From positions 62,001 to 126,000 of the forward strand of contig NZ_FOET01000005.1 of NCBI RefSeq assembly GCF_900110735.1: a stretch of DNA of 64,000 nt. The letters run 5' to 3'. Below, piece by piece: positions 42,267-50,334 of the stretch (the stretch's first letter is position 1; every line of letters starts with the position of its first letter). Under the pieces are notes generated by a model. That model had not been told where the DNA came from, searched no databases, and saw only the letters and a list, made by a program, of their open reading frames with translations. The position numbers were made by a program, and so were the translations under genes. The stretch comes from Streptomyces radiopugnans. Its GTDB lineage: Bacteria > Actinomycetota > Actinomycetes > Streptomycetales > Streptomycetaceae.

Positions 42267-43189
42267 CGGACCCGACGACGACCGGACGCACCGGACGCAC
42301 CGCCGAGGAGACGGCAGTCCCGGTGCGCGGAGGGGAACTGGCCGTCTCGCGGTGGCCCGGCGCCGGGGAGCCGGTGATCGCCCTGCACGGCATCACCGCC
42401 AACGGCCGCTCCTTCGCCCCCCTGGCCGCCGCCCTGGGCGATGACACCCCGCTGTACGCCCCCGACCTGCGCGGCCGGGCGCGCAGCGCCGCGCTCCCGG
42501 GGCCGTACGGGCTCGCCGCCCACACCGAGGACGTCATCGCCCTCCTGGACCACCTGGGCCGGGAGCGGGCGGTGCTGGTGGGCCACTCCATGGGCGCCTT
42601 CGTCGCCGCGCTGACGGCGGCCCGCCACCCGGACCGGATCGCGGGCGTGGTGCTGGTGGACGGCGGCGTGGGCTTCCCCGCCCCCGCGGGAACGGACATC
42701 GACGAACTGCTGGAGGCCGTGATCGGCCCGGCGATGCGGCGGCTGTCGATGACCTTCCCCGACCGGGAGGCGTACCGCGCGTTCTTCCGCGAGCACCCGG
42801 CCCTGGGCCCGCACTGGAACGACGACGTCCAGGCCTACGTCGACCGCGATCTGGTGGGGCGGGCGCCGCGGCTGCGCAGCAGCTGCGTGCTGGAGGCGGT
42901 ACGGGCCGACGGGGCGGACGTCCTGGCCGACCCGGAGACCCTCGCGGCGGTGCGGACCGCCGCCTCGGCCGGAGTGCCCGTCACCCTGCTGTGGGCCGAG
43001 CGCGGCATGCTGGACGAGCCGCGGGGGCTGTACGACGAGGACCGCCTCGCCACGGCCGGCCTCGGCCCGGGACCCGACTCCGGCGTCACCGTGCGGTGCG
43101 TGCCCGGAGCCAACCACTACTCCGTCCTGCTAGCCCCCGACGCGACGGCGGCCATCCGTACGGCGCTGGACGCCGTACGGACCGCCTGA
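42263..43189 (+). CDS. Alpha/beta hydrolase coupled to the importer
   Basis: 308 residues. Oxyanion segment ALHGITANG, nucleophile GHSMGAF (Ser), acid and His late in the chain (VRCVPGANHYSVLLAP). Cytosolic. The ATG overlaps the LivM stop (ATGA), making it the sixth gene of one translationally coupled operon. This arrangement suggests that the importer brings in an ester, amide or lactone which this enzyme cleaves. The family resembles carboxylesterases and lactone hydrolases; the substrate is unknown. Confidence 0.9.
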   Translation: MTDPTTTGRTGRTAEETAVPVRGGELAVSRWPGAGEPVIALHGITANGRSFAPLAAALGDDTPLYAPDLRGRARSAALPGPYGLAAHTEDVIALLDHLGRERAVLVGHSMGAFVAALTAARHPDRIAGVVLVDGGVGFPAPAGTDIDELLEAVIGPAMRRLSMTFPDREAYRAFFREHPALGPHWNDDVQAYVDRDLVGRAPRLRSSCVLEAVRADGADVLADPETLAAVRTAASAGVPVTLLWAERGMLDEPRGLYDEDRLATAGLGPGPDSGVTVRCVPGANHYSVLLAPDATAAIRTALDAVRTA

Positions 43190-43272
43190 CCCGCCTCAGG
43201 ACCGCCTGACCCGCCGCCGTCCGCCTGCGGACGGCGGCGCGTCGCCGCGGGCTGCCGGGCAGAGCATCCTCT

Positions 43273-44613
43273 TCACCGGCCCGCGGCCGAACCGACCCCG
43301 TCCGCCACCGCCCCGGAGCCGCCCTCCGCCGCCGTCGCGGCCTCGGCGGTCGTCTCCGCGGCCTCGCCGTCCCGCCGGGCCGCGGCCCGCACCAGCAGCA
43401 CGTAACCCGCCGCCGCGACCGCGCCCACCGCCGCCGAGGCCGCCCACAGCGTCCCCGCCCCCCAGCGGTCGATCACGGACCCGGCCGCCAGCGGCGCGAC
43501 CAGCGCGGCGAGCGACCAGGAAAGCGTGTACACCCCCTGGTACCGCCCTCGTCCGTGCACCGGGGACAGCCGCGCCACCAGCCCCGTCTGGACGGGCGCG
43601 TTGACGATCTCGCCGAGCGTCCAGACGCAGATGACCAGCGCGTACGCCACCGTCGACCCGGCGAACGCCGTCAGCCCCATCCCGCCTCCGACCAGCAGCG
43701 AGGAGGCCACCAGCAGCCGGGCCGGGTCGCGGCGCTCGATGAGACGGGTGACGGGGATCTGGAGGACGACGATCAGCACGCCGTTCGCCGCGATGGCCAG
43801 CCCGTAGTCGGAGCTGCTCAGCCCCTTGGCCGCCATGTCCAGCGGCAGCGCCACGTACGTCTGCGTGAACAGCACGGACACCAGGAAGCTCAGTCCCACC
43901 ACGGCCATGAACGGCCCGTCCCGCAGCACGTCCCCCAGGGAGACCCCGCCCGCGCCCTTCCCGCTCTTCCCCTCCTCGCCGCTCGTCCGGGCGCGCCCGG
44001 CCACCGCCCCCGCGCCTGTCCCCGCCTTCCCGTCCGTCCCCGTCTCCGGCCGGGACTCCGGCAGCTTGACGAAGACGAGCACCGCGCACACCAGCGTCAG
44101 CGCCGCCTCACCGAGGAACAGCAGGAGGTAGCCGTGCTCGGCGATCAGCCCGGCGGCGGAGGCCGAGACGGCGAAACCGAGGTTGATGGCCCAGTAGTTG
44201 AGCGAGAACGCCCGCATCCGGTCCTCGGGCGCCACGATGTCGGCGATCATCGCCTGCACCGCCGGACGCGACGCGTTGCTCGTGGCACCGACGGCGAAGG
44301 CGGCCGCCGCGATGGCCACCGGCTGCTCCATGAAGCCCAGCAGCGCCACCGAGAACGCCGTACCGAGCTGCGAGGCCAGCAGCGTGGGGCGCCGCCCCAG
44401 CCGGTCGGCCAGCACCCCGGCCCCGACGGAGGAGGCCACCCCGCCCAGCCCGTACAGCGCGGCGACGAGACCGGCGTACGTCGCCGAGTGGCCGCGCTCG
44501 ACGGTCAGGTACATCGCCAGGAAGGTGGCGACGAAGCCACCGAGCCGGTTGACCAGCGTGCTGGTCCACAGCCACCAGAACGCTCGGGGCAGTCCCGACA
44601 CACTTCGCACCAC
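43273..44613 (-). CDS. MFS transporter
   Basis: 446 residues, 12 predicted helices in two halves with a charged loop between them (TGTDGKAGTGAGAVAGRART). The A-motif GVLADRLGRRPTLL follows TM2; YRGVY-like YQGVYTLSWSLAALVAPLA is in the second half. The drug/proton antiporter type (DHA1) is likely. It is divergent from gpmA; the inverted repeat at 44700-44716 could be its operator. Confidence 0.92.
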   Translation of the reverse strand: MVRSVSGLPRAFWWLWTSTLVNRLGGFVATFLAMYLTVERGHSATYAGLVAALYGLGGVASSVGAGVLADRLGRRPTLLASQLGTAFSVALLGFMEQPVAIAAAAFAVGATSNASRPAVQAMIADIVAPEDRMRAFSLNYWAINLGFAVSASAAGLIAEHGYLLLFLGEAALTLVCAVLVFVKLPESRPETGTDGKAGTGAGAVAGRARTSGEEGKSGKGAGGVSLGDVLRDGPFMAVVGLSFLVSVLFTQTYVALPLDMAAKGLSSSDYGLAIAANGVLIVVLQIPVTRLIERRDPARLLVASSLLVGGGMGLTAFAGSTVAYALVICVWTLGEIVNAPVQTGLVARLSPVHGRGRYQGVYTLSWSLAALVAPLAAGSVIDRWGAGTLWAASAAVGAVAAAGYVLLVRAAARRDGEAAETTAEAATAAEGGSGAVADGVGSAAGR

Positions 44614-44699
44614 GGCACGCCTCCCGCGACCTGCCGGCCTGTAACGGCCGTCCCTGGAGCACGCACGTTACGAACACCCGCTCCCGCCCCTCCACCGAA

Positions 44700-44716
44700 T
44701 TGACGCGGACCGTCAA
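44700..44716. promoter_or_regulatory. TTGACG-N5-CGTCAA inverted repeat
   Basis: Perfect 6-bp arms in the region between the MFS gene and gpmA, about 90 nt from both starts. Could be an operator or a fortuitous pair of -35 elements. A related, longer inverted repeat is found at 58852-58885. Confidence 0.35.
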
Positions 44717-44805
44717 CCGGCGGCCCCCGTGCACCCCGCCGGGCCCGTGTCTCGCCAGTCGGCCGCCCCCGGCCCGCCCACCGGGCGTCGATTAGGCTCG
44801 GGCCC

Positions 44806-45564
44806 ATGGCCGACGCACCGTACAAGCTGATCCTCCTCCGCCACGGCGAGAGCGAGTGGAACGCGAAGAACCTGTTCACCGGCTGGGTGGACGTCAATCT
44901 GACCGAGAAGGGCGAGAAGGAGGCGGCCCGCGGCGGTGAGCTGCTCAAGGACGCCGGCCTGCTCCCCGACGTCGTGCACACCTCCGTCCAGAAGCGCGCC
45001 ATCCGCACCGCGCAGCTCGCCCTGGAGGCCGCCGACCGCCTCTGGATCCCCGTCCGCCGCTCCTGGCGCCTCAACGAGCGCCACTACGGCGCGCTCCAGG
45101 GCAAGAACAAGGCGCAGATCCGCGACGAGTTCGGCGAAGAGCAGTTCATGCAGTGGCGCCGCTCCTACGACGTCCCGCCGCCGGTCCTGGAAGACGGCGC
45201 CGAGTGGTCGCAGAGCGACGACCCGCGCTACGCGATGATCCCCAGCGAGCTGCGTCCGCGCACCGAGTGCCTCAAGGACGTGGTGATCCGGATGATGCCG
45301 TACTGGTACGACTCGATCGTCCCGGACCTGCTCACCGGCCGCACCGTCCTGATCGCCGCGCACGGCAACAGCCTCCGCGCACTGGTCAAGCACCTCGACG
45401 GCATCTCCGACGCCGACATCGCGGGCCTGAACATCCCCACCGGCATCCCGCTCTCCTACGACCTGGACGCCGACTTCCACCCGGTCAACCCGGGCGGCAC
45501 CTACCTCGACCCGGACGCGGCCAAGGCCGCCATCGAGGCCGTGAAGAACCAGGGCAAGAAGTAG
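44806..45564 (+). CDS. gpmA: 2,3-bisphosphoglycerate-dependent phosphoglycerate mutase
   Basis: 252 residues. Catalytic [10 protein letters not shown] (phospho-His), [28 protein letters not shown] and [19 protein letters not shown] identify the cofactor-dependent glycolytic enzyme, which interconverts 3- and 2-phosphoglycerate. Full length, cytosolic. It has its own promoter region (TAGGCT about 14 nt before the ATG could be the -10). Confidence 0.98.
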   Translation: MADAPYKLILLRHGESEWNAKNLFTGWVDVNLTEKGEKEAARGGELLKDAGLLPDVVHTSVQKRAIRTAQLALEAADRLWIPVRRSWRLNERHYGALQGKNKAQIRDEFGEEQFMQWRRSYDVPPPVLEDGAEWSQSDDPRYAMIPSELRPRTECLKDVVIRMMPYWYDSIVPDLLTGRTVLIAAHGNSLRALVKHLDGISDADIAGLNIPTGIPLSYDLDADFHPVNPGGTYLDPDAAKAAIEAVKNQGKK

Positions 45565-45584
45565 CAGTCCGACGGCACGAACGG

Positions 45585-45617
45585 GCCCCTGCCGGCGACT
45601 CCGCCGCCGGCAGGGGC
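45585..45617 (+). terminator. Terminator after gpmA
   Basis: Perfect 13-bp arms GCCCCTGCCGGCG / CGCCGGCAGGGGC with a 7-nt loop, 20 nt after the gpmA stop. Confidence 0.88.
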
Positions 45618-45731
45618 TCGTCGCCGTTCCGCGCAGCGGCTCCCGTCCGTAGCCGCCGCACCGCCCCCACCAACCCCGTCGTCCTGGCGACATCCGCTCG
45701 GAAAGTGCGGGAAAGCTGCGATCGTCGCCGT

Positions 45732-46022
45732 ATGGCAGAAGCGCGGCTCCCGGCGGGTTGGACGCTCCAGCGGATCCGGGACGTCTCCGGGGACCGGGAG
45801 GCGGTCGCGCTCCACACCGCCCGGAGCGTGACGTGGTGCGGCTCCGCGGGGGCCGATGCCGACGAGGAGGTGCGGCCCGACATCGTGCTGGGATTCCACG
45901 GCCTGTGCCTGGTGAAACCCGTCGATGACGAGGACTGGTACATGGGTTGCCTCAACGACGACGGCAGTGCCGACTGCTGGAGCGTCTACGGAGACCTCTC
46001 CGAGGCCCTGCACGGGCTGTAG
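45732..46022 (+). CDS. Hypothetical protein
   Basis: 96 residues (MAEARLPAGWTLQRIRDVSG, then VTWCGSAGAD, IVLGFHGLCLVKPVDDEDWY, MGCLNDDGSADCWSVYGDLS). Trp and Cys spaced along a small globular, acidic sequence; three of the four Cys lie in the second half. No signal peptide. I do not recognise a characterised family. Confidence 0.75.
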   Translation: MAEARLPAGWTLQRIRDVSGDREAVALHTARSVTWCGSAGADADEEVRPDIVLGFHGLCLVKPVDDEDWYMGCLNDDGSADCWSVYGDLSEALHGL

Positions 46023-46069
46023 CCCGTGACAACCGGAGCCGGGCGGTGCCCGGGGCCGCGCAACGCACC

Positions 46070-46103
46070 GATGCCACGCGGTGGTTCTCCACCGCGTCGC
46101 ATC
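46070..46103. terminator. Strong hairpin between the hypothetical gene and the riboswitch
   Basis: Arms GATGC-C-ACGCGGTGG / CCACCGCGT-C-GCATC (one mismatch) around a 4-nt loop. It can end the plus-strand transcript of 45732-46022 and also any minus-strand transcript leaving the TPP riboswitch, 34 nt downstream of that element. Confidence 0.72.
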
Positions 46104-46137
46104 GATCGGCCCGTCACATGGGTGAACCTACGGGGCG

Positions 46138-46244
46138 GGCTCCCTGCGCCGGCATTGTCCGGATCAGGTTGTGGAGGTCGCCTTCCGGTGTCGCCACCTT
46201 CCGGCCTCTCAGCCCGACCGTCGACGTCGGCCTCAGCGGAAGCC
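46138..46244 (-). ncRNA. TPP (THI-box) riboswitch, no gene downstream
   Basis: On the minus strand all parts of the thiamine-pyrophosphate aptamer can be read. P1 is GGCUUCC / GGGAGCC. P2 is GAGG / CCUC. P3 is CCGAC...GUCGG followed by the invariant GCUGAGA. An extra P3a stem is GGUG-GCGA-CACC. P4/P5 carry AACCUGAUCCGGACAAUGCC and GGCGCAGGGAG. These bind the pyrimidine and the pyrophosphate of TPP. The usual U of UAAU in the P5 loop is C here (ACAAUG). No thiamine gene follows: a hairpin comes 34 nt later and then an opposing gene. Confidence 0.9.
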
Positions 46245-46655
46245 GGAGCTTTCCGCCCAAGTCGGCTACTCCGGTCGAACTCCCTCGCTCGTCCCGTAGG
46301 TCCAATTCCACGGTAACTCTCCCGTGCTGAATCGGAAGGGGTGGAAGGCGGTTTTTTCCACCTTCTGTCCGTTCGTCGGAGCCGGGGCCGTGGCGGGGCC
46401 CGGACGCGGGGCGGGCCGGAGCCCTTCGCCGGCCCGCCGTCCCGCCGCCCTCCGGGCGGGGATCCGCGGGCTCGGACTCGTTTGCGTATCGGTCCGCTCG
46501 ACAGGGTGGTCGAGGTGCGGACCGAGCGTTACTTTTCAGCCACCCTGCGGTGGCTTCCAGGGGGTGCCGCGCTCCGGCTTCCGAATCGGTTGCAGGCGTG
46601 GTTCTCAGCGAACGCCGACCCAGGAGCAGTACCGGTTAAGTAAGGGGTGGCACGG
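46245..46655. other. Gene-free stretch between the riboswitch and the binding-protein gene
   Basis: Contains the upstream side of the riboswitch (minus), a 7-bp hairpin GGTGGAA / TTCCACC at 46340-46362 and the promoter region of the binding-protein gene. A 65-residue minus-strand reading overlaps the riboswitch and is not a gene. No other feature is seen. Confidence 0.45.
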
Positions 46656-47948
46656 ATGCGGAGAAGACGGTTCCTGGGCTTGGCTTCGGGGGTGGCCGGA
46701 TCTGTCGCATTGACGGCGACCGGGTGCGGCAGCGGAGGCGGGGCGTCCCGCACCGGTGACGTCACCCTGACGATGGTCGCGTCGGATCACGGAGACCTGG
46801 AGGGCAACGACCTCACCCAGGACTACTGGGACGGGGTGGTCGCCTCGTTCGAGAAGAAGAACCCCGGCATCAAGGTGAACGTCTCCGTCCACGCCTCGGG
46901 GAAGGCCGAGCAGAAGGTCGCGGAGATGATCGGGAACGGACAGGCCCCCGATCTGGCGCAGATCGACTCCTTCGCCGACCACGCGGCCGCAGGGCGGCTC
47001 TACCGGGCCGACGACGTGCTGTCCATCCCCGTCCAGGCCGACTTCGTCCCCGCGCTCAGCACGGCGGGCGAGCTGCGCCGCGTGCGGTACGCGATGCCCT
47101 TCACCGCCGACATCCAGCTCCTCTTCTACAACCGCGGCCTCTTCGCCGAGGCCGGCCTGGACCCGGAGAAGCCGCCGCGGAGCTGGGAGGAGCTGAAGCA
47201 GGCCGCCGTCGCGCTCAAGGCGATCGGCGTGGACGTGCCCTACGGACTGCCGCTCGGCAGCGAGGAGGCGCCCACCGAGGCCATGACCTGGATGCTGGGC
47301 AACGGCGGCGGCTACACCGGCGACGGCGGTATGTACGCCATCAACGCCCCCGCCAACATCCAGGCGATGGGGTGGCTCCGAGACGAGCTCGTCGACCAGG
47401 GCCTGACCACGTCCAACCCCGCCGTCACCAACCGCCAGGGGCTGTTCAACCTGTTCACGGGCGGGCACGTCGGAATGCTCAACGGGGACCTGTCGCTGAC
47501 GCGGCAGGCCGACCGCAAGAAGACCGACTACGGGACGGCCCCGCTGCCCGGCCGCGACGGGCTCTCGGACACCACCACCGGGTCCGCGGGCTGGATGCTC
47601 GCCTTCCGCCGGGAGGGCAACCGGGAGGCGGTCGCCGCCTTCCTCGACCATGTCTACGACGTGGAGAACCAGTTCGCCTTCGCCGACCGCTACCACACCC
47701 TGCCGGTCACGGTGTCCGCCTCGGAGCAGATGCGCGGCGACAAGCGGCACAAGCGGATGCGGCCGTTCCTGGACCGGCTCGGAGCCGCGGAGTTCTTCCC
47801 GTCCAACAAGGTGTCCTGGGCCAGGGTCAGCCGGGAGATCGGCCTCTACGTCGGCCAGTCGGTACTGGCCGACGGCGATCCGGCCGCCGTGCTCGGCACC
47901 CTCCAGCGCACGGCGGAGAAGGAGGAGGAGGCGGCCAAGGAGCTGTGA
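46656..47948 (+). CDS. Extracellular sugar-type solute-binding lipoprotein
   Basis: 430 residues. Twin-arginine-like signal (MRRRRFLGLASG) and lipobox region LTATGC. Family 1 solute-binding fold (EKKNPGIKVNVSVHASGKAE, MPFTADIQLLFYNRGLFAEA, LFNLFTGGHVGMLNGDLSL, GSAGWMLAFRREGNREAVAA). The ATG lies 10 nt after AAGGGG; a GTG three codons upstream is the alternative. No permease genes follow, so it is an orphan binding protein. It could use a permease elsewhere and the shared ATPase MsiK (inference). Confidence 0.9.
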   Translation: MRRRRFLGLASGVAGSVALTATGCGSGGGASRTGDVTLTMVASDHGDLEGNDLTQDYWDGVVASFEKKNPGIKVNVSVHASGKAEQKVAEMIGNGQAPDLAQIDSFADHAAAGRLYRADDVLSIPVQADFVPALSTAGELRRVRYAMPFTADIQLLFYNRGLFAEAGLDPEKPPRSWEELKQAAVALKAIGVDVPYGLPLGSEEAPTEAMTWMLGNGGGYTGDGGMYAINAPANIQAMGWLRDELVDQGLTTSNPAVTNRQGLFNLFTGGHVGMLNGDLSLTRQADRKKTDYGTAPLPGRDGLSDTTTGSAGWMLAFRREGNREAVAAFLDHVYDVENQFAFADRYHTLPVTVSASEQMRGDKRHKRMRPFLDRLGAAEFFPSNKVSWARVSREIGLYVGQSVLADGDPAAVLGTLQRTAEKEEEAAKEL

Positions 47949-48018
47949 CGGGCCGCTCCGCGCAGTGAGGCGGTGAGGCGGTGGGGCGGTGGGGCGGCCT
48001 GACGGCGGTACGCCGGGG

Positions 48019-48774
48019 TCAGGACGCGGCGCCTCCGCCGTCGGGTGCCGCGTGGACGTCCCTGACGCCGGGGACGGGTGTGGTGCCGGAGAAGTCGTCC
48101 TTCATCGCGTCGACGCCCCACTGCGGACGGGCCAGGTCGAGGAAGGACTGCCGGGCGGCCCGGTTGGCCTCGGTGTCCAGGCCCATGGCCCGGTCGCGGT
48201 CGCGCTTGAGGTCCTCGTCGCACTCGCCCTCGCGGTTGAAGGACCACATGAGCCGGGGGTCTCCGTAGGGGAGGTCCATGCCCGCGCCGTGGCCGTGGCC
48301 GTGGCCGCTGGTGTGCCAGGTGTGCCAGGTCTTGCCGTAGGAGTTGACCAGCTGCTTCATGAGCGCCGTCTCGGCGGACCGGGGGAGCCCGGGGGCGGCG
48401 AGCTGTCCGGAGAACACCTCGAAGTTGTGCGGGTGCCAGTAGGCCCTCTCCTCCTCGGGCAGGGTGTCGAACAGCCGCTCGGAGACGATGTACTCGATGC
48501 CGATCAGGTTCGCTTCCCCGGTGTTGCCGTCGAACAGGACGCACTGCAGCAGATCGTCGTTGACCACGCGGCAGTAGTGGTGGGCCTCCATCTGGGAGTC
48601 CGGTTCGCCCTTGGCGCAGTGGAAGCCGACGACGTAGACGTCGAAGCCCTTGAGCGGTGTCGCGGACTGGAGCAGGTTCGAGCCCTGTTCCAGGGCCGCG
48701 AGCCAGGCGCCCTTGTCCCGTCCGGCCGGGGTGGCGCCGGTCATGCGGTCCTTGATCCTCGGGTTGGGGCCCAT
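48019..48774 (-). CDS. DUF1264 / oil-body-associated-like protein
   Basis: 251 residues. DUF1264 segments: FDVYVVGFHCAKGEPDSQME, AHHYCRVVNDDLLQCVLFDG, NLIGIEYIVSERLFDTLPEE and YWHPHNFEVFSGQLAAPGLP. A His-rich stretch (TWHTWHTSGHGHGHG) may bind metal. No signal peptide. The ATG is 8 nt after GGAGG. The plant relatives are oil-body proteins; the bacterial role is unknown. Confidence 0.9.
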   Translation of the reverse strand: MGPNPRIKDRMTGATPAGRDKGAWLAALEQGSNLLQSATPLKGFDVYVVGFHCAKGEPDSQMEAHHYCRVVNDDLLQCVLFDGNTGEANLIGIEYIVSERLFDTLPEEERAYWHPHNFEVFSGQLAAPGLPRSAETALMKQLVNSYGKTWHTWHTSGHGHGHGAGMDLPYGDPRLMWSFNREGECDEDLKRDRDRAMGLDTEANRAARQSFLDLARPQWGVDAMKDDFSGTTPVPGVRDVHAAPDGGGAAS

Positions 48775-48968
48775 CTGCGGTGCCTCCGTCGTGTCGGCGT
48801 CGCTGTCGGGGGAGCCGGCCGGAGCCGGACCCGCGCGATGCCGCGGTGGCCCGGCGGGCTCCGGGACTCCGTGACGACTACCCCGCCGCCCGCATCCCTC
48901 ACCCGACGGCACGGCCCCCGGGCCCGTACGGCGGCGGAGGTACGCGGGCGGTACGCGGGCGGTACGCG

Positions 48969-49002
48969 ACGGGGCCCGGCCGGTGGTCCGGCCGGGCCCC
49001 GT
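48969..49002 (-). terminator. Terminator after the Cys-rich gene
   Basis: Perfect 15-bp arms ACGGGGCCCGGCCGG / CCGGCCGGGCCCCGT with a 4-nt loop, 52 nt after the stop of the Cys-rich gene. Two TACGCGGGCGG repeats lie just beyond it. Confidence 0.85.
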
Positions 49003-49053
49003 TCCGGCGTGCGGCGCCGGCGCGGGTGTACGCGCCGGCAGGCGTTCCGAGGG

Positions 49054-49200
49054 TCAGCAGTTCCCGCCGCACTGGCAGGAGCCGCCGGACTGGCAGCCGC
49101 ACGAGCACCCCGATCCGCAGCCGCAGGCCCCCGGTACGGGCAGCGAGGGCCTCTCGCCGGAGCGCTCGGCCGTGGTGGGTGGAGTCGGGAAGTCCGCCAT
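49054..49200 (-). CDS. Cys-rich, metallothionein-like mini-protein
   Basis: 48 residues: a hydrophilic leader (ADFPTPPTTAERSGERPSLP) then VPGACGCGSGCSCGC, QSGGSCQCGGNC. Nine Cys occur in the last 24 residues, mostly as CxC and CxxxC, a pattern for metal-thiolate clusters. The ATG follows GGAGGAGG by 6 nt and a strong terminator follows, so it is a genuine gene in its own unit. Alternatives are a precursor peptide, but no modification enzyme is nearby. Metal binding is inferred. Confidence 0.8.
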   Translation of the reverse strand: MADFPTPPTTAERSGERPSLPVPGACGCGSGCSCGCQSGGSCQCGGNC

Positions 49201-49396
49201 GAGTGCCTCCTCCGCGTCTCGCCGGCTGTCGCCGGCTCGTCTCGCCACCCATTGACGGCCCGCACAGCCGAGCGCGTCAACGGCGCGCGGGGGCACGTAC
49301 CGCGTGCTCACGGGCCCGGGGCGCATCGGCCCGGGCGGCAGGCGCTCCGCGCCCTCCGCGCGCCCCGGCCCCCGCCCCGGGGCCCACCGTCCGCGG

Positions 49397-50107
49397 TCAC
49401 GCGTCCCCGGCCGGAGCCTCCTCGGCGGTGGCCGCGGCGGTCGCGGCGGCGGCCGGGTCCACCTCGTCCGCGTAGTCGCCGGTGACCAGGTAGACGACGC
49501 GGCGCGCGACCGAGACCGCGTGGTCGGCGAAGCGCTCGTAGTAGCGGCCCAGCAGGGTGACGTCCACGGCCGTCTCGATGCCGTGCTTCCAGCGGTCGTC
49601 CATCAGGTGCTGGAAGAGGGTGCGGTGCAGGAGGTCCATCGCGTCGTCGTCCTGCTCCAGCTGGAGCGCCAGGTCGACGTCCTTGGTGATCAGGATCTCG
49701 CCCGTCTTCGCCATCAGGCGCTGCGCGAGCTGGCCCATCTCCAGGATGGTCGCGTGCAGGTCGCGCGGCACCGCCGACTCGGGGTAGCGCAGCCGGGCCA
49801 CCTTGGCGACGTGCTGGGCCAGGTCGCCGGAGCGCTCCAGGTCGGCGCTCATCCGCAGCGAGGTGACGACGATCCGCAGGTCGGTGGCGACCGGCTGCTG
49901 CCGGGCCAGCAGGTTTATGGCCTTGGTCTCCAGGTCCCGCTGGAGGGTGTCCACCTTCTCGTCCGCTGCGATCACGCTCTCGGCGAGATTGAGGTCCGCG
50001 TCCAGCATCGCCGTGGTGGCGCGGCCGATCGCGGAGCCGACGAGCCGGGCCATCTCGACCAGGCTGTCGCCGATCGAGTCCAGCTCCTCGTGGTACGCGT
50101 CCCGCAT
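49397..50107 (-). CDS. phoU: Phosphate-signalling protein PhoU
   Basis: 236 residues, two PhoU repeats of three helices (MRDAYHEELDSIGDSLVEMA and ETKAINLLARQQPVATDLRI; the second starts near ILEMGQLAQRLMAKTGEILI). Metal-binding ExxxD motifs are present (DLERSGDLAQH, ERFADHAVSVA). It modulates PhoR and phosphate import. An Ala-rich tail follows. It is divergent from phoRP, with a PHO box in between. Confidence 0.97.
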   Translation of the reverse strand: MRDAYHEELDSIGDSLVEMARLVGSAIGRATTAMLDADLNLAESVIAADEKVDTLQRDLETKAINLLARQQPVATDLRIVVTSLRMSADLERSGDLAQHVAKVARLRYPESAVPRDLHATILEMGQLAQRLMAKTGEILITKDVDLALQLEQDDDAMDLLHRTLFQHLMDDRWKHGIETAVDVTLLGRYYERFADHAVSVARRVVYLVTGDYADEVDPAAAATAAATAEEAPAGDA

Positions 50108-50228
50108 GACTTTCCTTCCCCTCGCATGACGTGACCGTAGGGCCCGGTGCCTTCCGCGAAGAGTGCGCGGGGCCCCGGTTCTCCCCTACGCTCCCACGTT
50201 CTGTCCGAAACACGTCCGGTTCCGCCCG

Positions 50229-50261
50229 ACCAAGTGAACCAGCACCGACACCGACGTGAAC
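50229..50261 (-). promoter_or_regulatory. PHO box (PhoP operator)
   Basis: On the minus strand three consecutive 11-nt units: GTTCACGTCGG, TGTCGGTGCTG, GTTCACTTGGT. The first and third match the direct-repeat consensus GTTCACC in 6 of 7 bases and are exactly 22 bp apart; the middle one is degenerate. The position between phoU and phoR is where PhoP binds in S. coelicolor. Confidence 0.8.
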
Positions 50262-50334
50262 TCTCGGAGACGTCTGTTCGAGCAGGTGCCCGAACGGCTG
50301 GGGCGGTCTTCCGGGGCCCGCATAACCTGGACGC

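Noticed and set aside
46114..46311. 65-residue minus-strand reading over the TPP riboswitch
   Set aside because: Its bases are explained by the riboswitch aptamer, and the reading has no ribosome-binding site.
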